In this document: piece by piece, positions 9,775-16,874 of the stretch | Numbering within the stretch: the first letter of the stretch is position 1 | Layout of the letters: each line of letters begins with the position of its first letter | Origin: Alphaproteobacteria bacterium | GTDB taxonomy: Bacteria > Pseudomonadota > Alphaproteobacteria > Rhodobacterales > Rhodobacteraceae | NCBI GenBank assembly: GCA_003331935.1 | Contig: QOQE01000006.1 | Coordinates: forward strand, 17,356-81,355 | Length of the DNA: 64,000 nucleotides | Reading direction: 5' to 3' | Notes under the pieces: model-generated | Told to the model about the DNA's origin: nothing | Databases searched by the model: none | What the model saw: the letters and a program-made list of their open reading frames with translations, nothing else | Position numbers and translations under genes: made by a program

Positions 9775-10665
9775 TTGACTAGTCAAAACGCTAGATTAGG
9801 CATAATGCTTATGCTAACTGCTACTTTAGTTTTTGCTACACAAGATGGCCTCTCAAGATATCTAGCTGAAAAATATTCTGTAACATTGACAATTATACTA
9901 AGATTCTGGGCCTTGGCTGGAGGAATTCTTTTATACTTTTTTTTGTTTAAGCAATCGCGCTCCCTTTTATTAAGCAAAAGACCTTTTCTGCAAATTTTAA
10001 GAAGTTGTATTTTAGTAGCCGAAATATTTGTCACCGTTTACTCATTCACAATAGTTGGCCTAGTGACTACGTCTGCAATTTTTTCTAGCTATCCTTTGTT
10101 AGTTGTAATCTTCTCATATTTTATTTTAAAAGAAGAGGTCACTAAGCTGAAACTAGCTATGGTATTGGTAGGATTTTTAGGCGTACTGATCATAGTTAGA
10201 CCCAGCGGTGAAGTGTTTCAAGCGCACTCAATTATTCCATTGATTGGAGCCGTTTTATTTGCTCTTTATGGTGCGTTGACTAGGATGGCAAGTTTTAGTG
10301 ACAGTAGTTATACAAGTTTAATTTGGACAGGATTGATAGGAGCTTTTTTCTTGACATTTTTAGCTCCTTTTTATCTTCTGCCTATTGAAAGATCGGATAT
10401 TTTTCTGATGTTAATATTATGTATTTTGGGTATCGTCGGTCATTTCATGCTTATCAAAGCATTTGAGATTGCGGAGGCTACAGTTATTCAACCTTTTGCC
10501 TACTTCCACCTAGTATTTGCTGGCATAATTGGAGTTATAGTATTTAATGAAAGTTTAACTTGGCCTATAGTCATAGGCTCTTCAATAGTTATAATTGCTG
10601 GTATTTCCTCATACACTCTAGACAACATTACCAAAAATATTACAGACACAAAATTCAAGCAATAA
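9775..10665 (+). CDS. DMT superfamily permease (EamA domains)
   Basis: This inner-membrane protein of about 296 residues has around ten hydrophobic segments in two EamA repeats, the drug/metabolite transporter layout. Members export or import amino acids, nucleotides, sugars or other metabolites; the substrate cannot be told from sequence. Start choice is uncertain. The longest frame begins with TTG at 9775 immediately after the preceding stop and has no ribosome-binding site. An in-frame ATG at 9805 is preceded by TTAGG and gives a shorter cytoplasmic tail (MLMLTATLVFATQDG), so translation may start there. It closes the three-gene plus-strand run and converges on slt with a 35-base gap. Confidence 0.85.
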   Translation: MTSQNARLGIMLMLTATLVFATQDGLSRYLAEKYSVTLTIILRFWALAGGILLYFFLFKQSRSLLLSKRPFLQILRSCILVAEIFVTVYSFTIVGLVTTSAIFSSYPLLVVIFSYFILKEEVTKLKLAMVLVGFLGVLIIVRPSGEVFQAHSIIPLIGAVLFALYGALTRMASFSDSSYTSLIWTGLIGAFFLTFLAPFYLLPIERSDIFLMLILCILGIVGHFMLIKAFEIAEATVIQPFAYFHLVFAGIIGVIVFNESLTWPIVIGSSIVIIAGISSYTLDNITKNITDTKFKQ

Positions 10666-10700
10666 GATATCTTTTTTGATAAAAACATCACTTTGGTAAT

Positions 10701-12788
10701 TTAAAAAAGATGGCCGAAATATTCTCTGGCTAAGTTTGGTTTTTCAATTGATCCGGAGATTTTGCTATCGTAAACCCAAATTGCTTCCAAGACGCGCTTT
10801 ATGTAATTTCTTGTTTCTGGAAATGGTATCAATTCAATCCACACTAGCGGATCAATACCCTTTTTTCTTGGATCTCCCATATTAGATAACCATTTTTTTA
10901 AATTTGCTGGACCAGCATTATATGCTGCTAAGGTAAGAACTTTACTACCCTTATATCTTTTTAATAGGTACTTTAGGTAATGTGACCCTAAGCGAATATT
11001 ATAGTTTTCATCAGTAATCAGTTTTGACTTTTCATATTTAATCTTTAATTTTCCAGCTACTTCTTTTGCCGTGTTGGGCATTAGTTGCATTAATCCGAGT
11101 GCTCCTGTTCTTGACTTTGCAGCTCTAAAAAACTCACTTTCTTGTCTAATCACTGATAAAACTAGAGACTTATCAACATTCTGATCAAAAACAAAATCTT
11201 TACCAATAGGAAACAACTCACTGTATAAAGGATGTCCCTTTTGGGTTGATTTCTTCGCCACCGTCAATGAGCCTTTTATAAATCCAGCGTTATAGAGTAT
11301 GTCGCAAAGTTTGTACCTTTCAGGTTCTGATAAGTCTTTAGCTAAATACCCGAATATATAATCAGATAATACACCTCTTTCTGCAAAGTAAAGAGCAGCT
11401 GCTACCTCAACTAAGTCTCTTTGATTATCTATTTTAAAATCTTTTATGTTAGTTTTTTCAATATAACGGGGGTTAGGCTTCATCTTCAATCTTTCGAGAG
11501 ATAGCTGACCATAAAAGGTATAGTCAAAGTTCGCCGATAACGTAAAAAATTCCCTAGCACTCTTTTTGTCTCCTAATTGAATCAGAGTTCTTCCAAGCCA
11601 GTAACCAATCCTTGCACCAGCAATATCAAGTGAAATTATACTATTATGAAAACCAATTTCGTCCAGCTGATCGGATTTTTCTTCCCACTCTTTAAGTAAT
11701 GCTAAGAAATTTAAAAAATGGTCCTTCGCTAATTTAGGGTCATTGAAAAACTCTAAAGCAATAAACCCTGCTAACCATTCAAGATAAAGATAATCGCTTA
11801 AAGAATTAGGATAGTCTGCAAAGTTATATTTAGTATTTGCTATTTCATAAGCTCTGTTAGCATAGCCTCCTCTTAGAGCTCTCAAAGAGTAGATTTGCTT
11901 AATTTGAAGCCATCTTTCGTCTTCCAGAGTATCAAAATGCTTTGATGAATATTCCCTGATTAGCTTTTGAGCTAAATCAAATTGACCAGATCTTCTCAAT
12001 ACGGAGATATAATCATATGTGACGCCAGCATCATTATAGTATCTCTCTTTATTTGTAATGTTTTTTGATAGTTTTTTAGTCTCTTTAAACTTCTTTATAT
12101 CCTTTAGATCTTTCAAGTTTTTTCCGTCTAAAAAATCTGAAATTCTATTTAACTCATTTAAATTGGATGTTTTCTTAAAGTGATTAAATCTTAAAGTAGC
12201 CATGTCAGCTAATTTTTTTTTATAATTAGTTTTGACATAATCCCACTGTTCATCAGTTACAGTTTGCCTGACAACTAACTTTTCCAAAACCGCATCGAAT
12301 AGGTTTTTTGTGGTATTTTTACTTAGTATCTTTAAAAAAAATATCGAGCCGTTGGCTGTCTGGGGTAGGCACTCATCCTCATACAAAATATGTGAAACTT
12401 TTTTCAGCTTTTCACAAACTGCACGTAATTTAAAAAATGCCTCAATGTCTTCTTTTTTTACACTTTCATCAATAGAAAGCTCTCCATATTTTTTCAGTAA
12501 ACGCGTTTGTGGCCAATGTTCATAATATTTCAAAAATTCTGTATATTCAGTAAAACTTCCTTCTCCTTCACGTAATTTCAGCCATTTTATTAATGCAAGT
12601 AGGTTTTTATTTTTAGTATTTTTTATTTCATCGGTCGCTTCTTCAAACATACCTGCATCGGAATACTTAAGTGCTTCCACTAAAATTTCCACATCCCCTT
12701 TATTCACATAATCTTCCAAATCGTGGGCCATACTTACCTTTAAAAAAGCAAGCGTTATAACCAGACCTAATAAAAATGAATTTTTCAT
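10701..12788 (-). CDS. slt: soluble lytic murein transglycosylase
   Basis: This periplasmic enzyme cleaves the MurNAc-GlcNAc bond of peptidoglycan with formation of 1,6-anhydromuramic acid. Residues 1-21 form a signal peptide ending in VSMA. The middle 450 residues are a helical superhelix of TPR-like repeats, as in Slt70. The C-terminal catalytic domain has SVIRQESEF with the acid Glu near residue 550, GALGLMQLMPNTA, and LAAYNAGPANLKKW. The length of 695 fits the Slt70 class. It is transcribed alone on minus and divergent from dapA, with about 150 bases between the two starts. In related alphaproteobacteria slt often neighbours dapA and smpB, as here. Confidence 0.94.
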   Translation of the reverse strand: MKNSFLLGLVITLAFLKVSMAHDLEDYVNKGDVEILVEALKYSDAGMFEEATDEIKNTKNKNLLALIKWLKLREGEGSFTEYTEFLKYYEHWPQTRLLKKYGELSIDESVKKEDIEAFFKLRAVCEKLKKVSHILYEDECLPQTANGSIFFLKILSKNTTKNLFDAVLEKLVVRQTVTDEQWDYVKTNYKKKLADMATLRFNHFKKTSNLNELNRISDFLDGKNLKDLKDIKKFKETKKLSKNITNKERYYNDAGVTYDYISVLRRSGQFDLAQKLIREYSSKHFDTLEDERWLQIKQIYSLRALRGGYANRAYEIANTKYNFADYPNSLSDYLYLEWLAGFIALEFFNDPKLAKDHFLNFLALLKEWEEKSDQLDEIGFHNSIISLDIAGARIGYWLGRTLIQLGDKKSAREFFTLSANFDYTFYGQLSLERLKMKPNPRYIEKTNIKDFKIDNQRDLVEVAAALYFAERGVLSDYIFGYLAKDLSEPERYKLCDILYNAGFIKGSLTVAKKSTQKGHPLYSELFPIGKDFVFDQNVDKSLVLSVIRQESEFFRAAKSRTGALGLMQLMPNTAKEVAGKLKIKYEKSKLITDENYNIRLGSHYLKYLLKRYKGSKVLTLAAYNAGPANLKKWLSNMGDPRKKGIDPLVWIELIPFPETRNYIKRVLEAIWVYDSKISGSIEKPNLAREYFGHLF

Positions 12789-12796
12789 AATCGAAT

Positions 12797-12825
12797 TTTA
12801 CCTAGATGCATTTTATTCTTATGAT
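12797..12825 (+). promoter_or_regulatory. candidate sigma70 promoter for dapA-smpB
   Basis: TTTACC at 12797-12802 and TATGAT at 12820-12825 are separated by 17 bases. This gives four of six matches to the -35 box and five of six to the -10 box at the ideal spacing. Transcription from it would begin near 12832 and leave a leader of about 105 bases before the dapA ATG. The leader contains the hairpin at 12861-12881. This is a pattern match in AT-rich DNA, so chance occurrence is possible. Confidence 0.4.
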
Positions 12826-12860
12826 ATGAATGTCGAGTTTTTAAAATTAGATATTTCTAG

Positions 12861-12890
12861 TGCAAGATTATGAATCTTGCAGATTTTTCT
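12861..12890 (+). terminator. hairpin plus T-tract in the dapA leader, possible attenuator
   Basis: TGCAAGATT at 12861-12869 and AATCTTGCA at 12873-12881 form a perfect 9-base-pair stem with a three-base ATG loop, followed by GATTTTTCT. This has the form of an intrinsic terminator for plus-strand transcription. No T-tract follows it on the other strand. It sits after a candidate promoter and 56 bases before dapA, so it could end a fraction of transcripts inside the leader. The stem has only three G-C pairs, so it may be weak. Confidence 0.45.
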
Positions 12891-12937
12891 TTCCACTATA
12901 TTATGTTAAAATCTTAAATATTGAAAAGGTTAAAATA

Positions 12938-13825
12938 ATGTTTAAAGGTTCTATCCCTGCGCTGATAACTCCGTTCAAAAACGGGGAAATAGATTTTTCT
13001 GCTCTTGAAGAATTAGTTGAGTGGCATATCAGTGAAGGAAGTTCTGCAATTGTGGCCGTTGGAACAACCGGTGAATCCCCAACACTAAGTCATCAAGAAC
13101 ATAAGGATGTTGTAGAAGCAATAATAAACTGTTCAAAAAAGAGGATACCAATAATAGCTGGTGCGGGTTCAAATAGTACCACCGAGTCAATAGAACTGAT
13201 GGAGTTTTCTGAAAAAGTAGGAGCTGACGCTGCCTTGGTTGTTACTCCATACTACAACAAGCCAAATCAAAAAGGCCTTCTCAATCATTACACAACACTT
13301 CATGATAACTCGAACTTGCCCATTATAATTTATAATATCCCAGGTCGATCAATAATCGATATGGACCCTCATACGATGGGTCAATTGTCTAAATTACCCA
13401 GAATTATTGGGGTAAAAGATGCAACTGGTGATGTGTCCAGAGTTTCTGATACTAGAGAGACGTGTGGAAAGGATTTTATCCAGTTATCTGGTGAAGACGC
13501 AACCGCGTTAGGATTTAATGCGCACGGTGGTGTGGGTTGTATCTCAGTTATTGCAAATATTGCTCCAAAACTTTCAGCACTTTTTCAAAATGCAATGATT
13601 GCTGGAGATTATAGCAAAGCACTTGAGTACCAAGACAAACTGCTTCCGCTTCATCGTGCCGCTTTTGCAGAGCCAAGCCCAGGACCTACTAAATACGCTA
13701 TGAGTCTACTTAAAAAATGTAAAAATGAAGTGAGAGCTCCACTTTGCACTATTTCTACTGAGACCGAGAGACAGATGAAATCAGCCATGCGTACTGCTGG
13801 TTTAATAACTGCTTCTGATGAGTAA
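12938..13825 (+). CDS. dapA: 4-hydroxy-tetrahydrodipicolinate synthase
   Basis: DapA condenses pyruvate with aspartate semialdehyde in the first committed step of lysine and meso-diaminopimelate synthesis. The frame is open further upstream, but [16 protein letters not shown] is the conserved family beginning, so the ATG at 12938 is taken as the start (295 residues). [10 protein letters not shown] holds the Thr residues of the proton relay, [10 protein letters not shown] the tyrosine, and [10 protein letters not shown] the Schiff-base lysine. Its product feeds peptidoglycan, which suits the divergent slt neighbour. The last codons overlap smpB by 8 bases, so the two are translationally linked. 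A hairpin in the leader may regulate it. Confidence 0.97.
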   Translation: MFKGSIPALITPFKNGEIDFSALEELVEWHISEGSSAIVAVGTTGESPTLSHQEHKDVVEAIINCSKKRIPIIAGAGSNSTTESIELMEFSEKVGADAALVVTPYYNKPNQKGLLNHYTTLHDNSNLPIIIYNIPGRSIIDMDPHTMGQLSKLPRIIGVKDATGDVSRVSDTRETCGKDFIQLSGEDATALGFNAHGGVGCISVIANIAPKLSALFQNAMIAGDYSKALEYQDKLLPLHRAAFAEPSPGPTKYAMSLLKKCKNEVRAPLCTISTETERQMKSAMRTAGLITASDE

Positions 13826-14285
13826 AAAAAAAATATCATCGAAAACACTCGCCGAAAACCGTAAAGCTAGATACAATTATGAGATTGGCGAAACCCTTGA
13901 ATGTGGCGTGGTTTTGCTAGGGTCAGAAGTCAAATCATTGAGAAATAGTGGCGGACTCATTGCCGAAAGCTATGCTAGCATAGAGGAAAGCGAGTTATGG
14001 CTAATTAATTGTTATATACCCCTCCACATCAATTCAAAAACATTTGGTCATGAAGAGAGAAGAAAACGCAAACTGCTCATCAATAAAAAGGAACTAAAAA
14101 AGCTGTGGGTGAATTTAAGTAGGGAAAGGATGACACTTGTTCCTCTTAAGCTTTACTTAAATGAAAAGGGAAAAGTTAAACTTTTAATTGGTGTAGCGAA
14201 AGGAAAAAAAGTGGTCGACAAGAGACAAACCGAGAAAAAAAGAGACTGGCAAAGAGAAAAATCAAGGCTGTTAAAACAAAGCTAA
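13818..14285 (+). CDS. smpB: SsrA-binding protein SmpB
   Basis: SmpB binds tmRNA and guides it to stalled ribosomes for trans-translation. The 155-residue protein has the family landmarks: [20 protein letters not shown] near the N-terminus, [10 protein letters not shown], the [12 protein letters not shown] segment, and the basic tail [18 protein letters not shown] that enters the decoding centre. It starts inside the end of dapA (ATGAGTAA overlap), so translation is coupled. The tmRNA gene is not seen nearby. It ends two bases from the end of the convergent transporter gene without a visible terminator. Confidence 0.97.
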   Translation: MSKKKISSKTLAENRKARYNYEIGETLECGVVLLGSEVKSLRNSGGLIAESYASIEESELWLINCYIPLHINSKTFGHEERRKRKLLINKKELKKLWVNLSRERMTLVPLKLYLNEKGKVKLLIGVAKGKKVVDKRQTEKKRDWQREKSRLLKQS

Positions 14286-14287
14286 TA

Positions 14288-14932
14288 TCACACATTTATT
14301 TGACGAGCTGACAAAATTATTCTTCTAAAGGGTATCAGAAATAATGACGCAAGAAATATTTTCACCATGAAGTCAGCTATGGCCATACTTATCCAAAAGG
14401 GTGTGTCTATGGGAAAAAAGTTCAACAGAGCTGATACCTCATTTGCCCAAGCTACATCATTTTGCGGCTCAATGAATACAAATGTTAACGAGAAAGCAAC
14501 GGAGAAGAATATGAACGTGTCAAGAGCTGATCCGATTGTCGATGAAACCAAAGGGGGCACCCACCATTTTAATTTTCTAAAAAAATGGAAAATATAGGTG
14601 TCACTAAGATGTGCTATCAAGAACGCAAGTCCAGATCCTATAGCAATTCTCAAAGTAACCAAAGGACCGAACTCACCTTCAATCTGAGAACCAATTAAGG
14701 AGCAAAAAACTCCTACTACAAAACCCCAAAGTATTACCTTTCTTGCTCTCTTTGGACCCTCTAATTTGTTTACCACATCATTAATCAAGAACGCTATTGG
14801 ATATGTAAACGCTCCGTAAGTTAAGAAGGCCCCTAGATAAAACTGGACCAAAACATTAGAGAGAATAACTACCGCAGCCATCATGATAATAGCTATAAAC
14901 ATGGTCTTGTTGTCTGTTAACCGCTGTTCCAT
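14288..14932 (-). CDS. yhhQ: queuosine precursor transporter, YhhQ/VUT family
   Basis: This inner-membrane protein of 214 residues with about six hydrophobic segments belongs to the VUT (YhhQ/YpdP) family, whose studied members take up 7-cyano- or 7-aminomethyl-7-deazaguanine for queuosine in tRNA. The family pattern is visible in TYPIAFLINDVVNKLEGPKRARK near residues 43-65 (here spanning the first cytoplasmic loop) and in LAFLIAHLSDTYIF. The start overlaps the end of gshB by 16 bases, so both are in one transcript with rsmI upstream. Substrate is inferred from the family only. Confidence 0.85.
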   Translation of the reverse strand: MEQRLTDNKTMFIAIIMMAAVVILSNVLVQFYLGAFLTYGAFTYPIAFLINDVVNKLEGPKRARKVILWGFVVGVFCSLIGSQIEGEFGPLVTLRIAIGSGLAFLIAHLSDTYIFHFFRKLKWWVPPLVSSTIGSALDTFIFFSVAFSLTFVFIEPQNDVAWANEVSALLNFFPIDTPFWISMAIADFMVKIFLASLFLIPFRRIILSARQINV

Positions 14933-15867
14933 TTTTTCTCAACACCTTCCCAAATCATGCTTGCGTAATTCTTATTTTCGAAACGCTCTAGCTCTTGTAA
15001 GCCCGTAGGTGAAGTCACATTTATTTCTGTTAAATGCTGACCAATTACATCTATACCTACGAAAAATAAATTTTTTTTCTTCAATACGGGTGACAATCTT
15101 TTACATATTTCGATGTCTCTTTCCGTCAAGTCTGACTTAGTAGGGGTACCTCCAACATGCATATTCGAGCGAATGTCATCGTGAGGTGGAATACGATTTA
15201 TCGCACCAATTGGCTCTCCATCAACCAAGATAATTCTCTTATCTCCGTTAGACACATCTGGTAAAAATTGCTGTACAATAATTGGCTCTCTTGAGTTATT
15301 TACAAATGTTTCAAAAAAAACATTTAAGTTTTTGTCTCCCTCAACCAATCTGAATACACCTGTCCCCCCATTTCCATAAAGAGGCTTAAGGATGATATCT
15401 TTGTATCTTTTCCGAAATTCAATAATCGACTGTAGGCTTCTGGTAATCACAGTTGGAGGCATCAAATCTAAAAAATCAAGGACTAATAACTTCTCTGGAG
15501 AGTTCCTGACCCAGTATGGGTCATTAAAAACTAGTGTTTGGCCTTTAAGTCTTTCAAGTAAAAAAGTCGTTGTAATGTAAAGCATGTCAAAGGGAGGGTC
15601 TTGTCTAAGGAAAACGACATCTACATCTTCTGATAAATCTATTTTTTTTTCTTTTTCAAGTGAAATGACTGGGGTTCTTTCTCTCTCTATATGAACTTTC
15701 TGGCCATGCGCAATAATATTTCCAGTTTCATATACTAAGCTTTCAGGATTAAAATAATATATTTCGTGACCCCTTTTTTGGCCTTCCTCAGCCAATCTAA
15801 ATGAAGTGTCGCCACTAATATCAACATCTAATATTGGGTCCATCTGAAATGCGATCTTGAGTTTCAT
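14917..15867 (-). CDS. gshB: glutathione synthetase
   Basis: GshB ligates gamma-glutamylcysteine with glycine using ATP, the second step of glutathione synthesis in the cytoplasm. The 316-residue protein begins KIAFQMDPILDVDISGDTSF, the conserved prokaryotic GshB start (MDPI followed by the D-x-S segment). The ATP-grasp core includes ILKPLYGNGGTGVFRL, and INVTSPTGLQELERF is the conserved end region. It lies between rsmI (19-base gap) and yhhQ (overlap). The ggt gene at 49407 encodes a possible glutathione-degrading enzyme in the same genome. Confidence 0.96.
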   Translation of the reverse strand: MKLKIAFQMDPILDVDISGDTSFRLAEEGQKRGHEIYYFNPESLVYETGNIIAHGQKVHIERERTPVISLEKEKKIDLSEDVDVVFLRQDPPFDMLYITTTFLLERLKGQTLVFNDPYWVRNSPEKLLVLDFLDLMPPTVITRSLQSIIEFRKRYKDIILKPLYGNGGTGVFRLVEGDKNLNVFFETFVNNSREPIIVQQFLPDVSNGDKRIILVDGEPIGAINRIPPHDDIRSNMHVGGTPTKSDLTERDIEICKRLSPVLKKKNLFFVGIDVIGQHLTEINVTSPTGLQELERFENKNYASMIWEGVEKKWNSG

Positions 15868-15886
15868 AAATACATACCGATTAAAG

Positions 15887-16756
15887 TTAATTTTTGTCTT
15901 TAAATACCGTGAGAGCTTTTTTGTAGATAGTTTTTCTAGGAATTTTCAGCTGCTGCGCCAAAAGATCCACTGAACCTTTCATACTCATCGACTTTCTAAG
16001 TTTTTTAAGCTGTTCGTCTAAATTTTGCAAGTCAAAACCTCGAGCCTCATTTTTTCCGACTATTATCACAAACTCCCCTTTCGAAGATCTCATTCTTTTT
16101 AAGACTTTTGCACCTTCTTCTGCCTTAAATCTTGTTATTTCTTCATTAAATTTTGTGAGTTCCCTACAGATGCATATTTCAGTGGATGAACTGCAAGTTT
16201 CTGATAAAAGCTCCAACGTTTTTTGCATTCTCTTGCCACTCTCAAAGATAATTAAAGAAGCCTCAAGCTTCAAATAGGTTTCTAATAATTTTTTCTTCTT
16301 GCTTTTTGTATAGGGCAAAAACCCCAGAAAACTAAAAATATCGGTTGGCAACCCTGATACTGTTAGCGCTGCAATCACTGACGAGGGTCCTGGAAGGGTA
16401 AAAACTTCAAGGCCTTCTTCAATTACATTCTTTACCAACTTATAACCTGGATCCGAGATCAATGGTGTACCAGCGTCACTTACTAACGCCACGCTTTTTC
16501 CCTCTTTTATCAGATCTACTATTTTTTTTCTTGTATTCAATGAACTGTGATCGTGATATGAAATTATATTTTTCATCGATTTATCAATTTTCAATATTTT
16601 AAAGAGTGATTTCACGTTGCGCGTGTCTTCTCCAGCTACATAATCGGAATTACTCAACATGTGTAATGCTCTAAAGCTGATATCACTTAAACAACCTATT
16701 GGTAGTGAGACGATATGTAGGCCCGCCTTAATTTCTGGATATACAAATTCGTTCAT
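15887..16756 (-). CDS. rsmI: 16S rRNA (cytidine-2'-O)-methyltransferase
   Basis: RsmI methylates the 2'-hydroxyl of C1402 of 16S rRNA, next to the decoding centre, using S-adenosylmethionine. The 289-residue protein has the tetrapyrrole-methylase fold with GEDTRNVKSLF, VSDAGTPLISDPGYKLV and PGPSSVIAALTVSGLPTD, all family hallmarks. The usual N-terminal motif VATPIGNLGDIT reads VSLPIGCLSDIS here, with Thr, Asn and Gly replaced, which is unusual and noted separately. It is the first gene of the rsmI-gshB-yhhQ transcript and is divergent from glnD over a 118-base spacer. Confidence 0.94.
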   Translation of the reverse strand: MNEFVYPEIKAGLHIVSLPIGCLSDISFRALHMLSNSDYVAGEDTRNVKSLFKILKIDKSMKNIISYHDHSSLNTRKKIVDLIKEGKSVALVSDAGTPLISDPGYKLVKNVIEEGLEVFTLPGPSSVIAALTVSGLPTDIFSFLGFLPYTKSKKKKLLETYLKLEASLIIFESGKRMQKTLELLSETCSSSTEICICRELTKFNEEITRFKAEEGAKVLKRMRSSKGEFVIIVGKNEARGFDLQNLDEQLKKLRKSMSMKGSVDLLAQQLKIPRKTIYKKALTVFKDKN

Positions 16757-16874
16757 ACTTAAATTTTAAATTTTCTTATTTGATATAACTTCTAATTCTA
16801 AAGCTTTATGAGCAATGTAAATTTTTTTATAATTATCTCGTCTAGTGTAAATAATTATAATATTACTCTAGTTT

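Noticed and set aside
12860..12937. In-frame extension of dapA upstream to a GTG at 12860
   Set aside because: The added residues cover the leader hairpin and have no DapA family support; [13 protein letters not shown] at 12938 is the conserved beginning.
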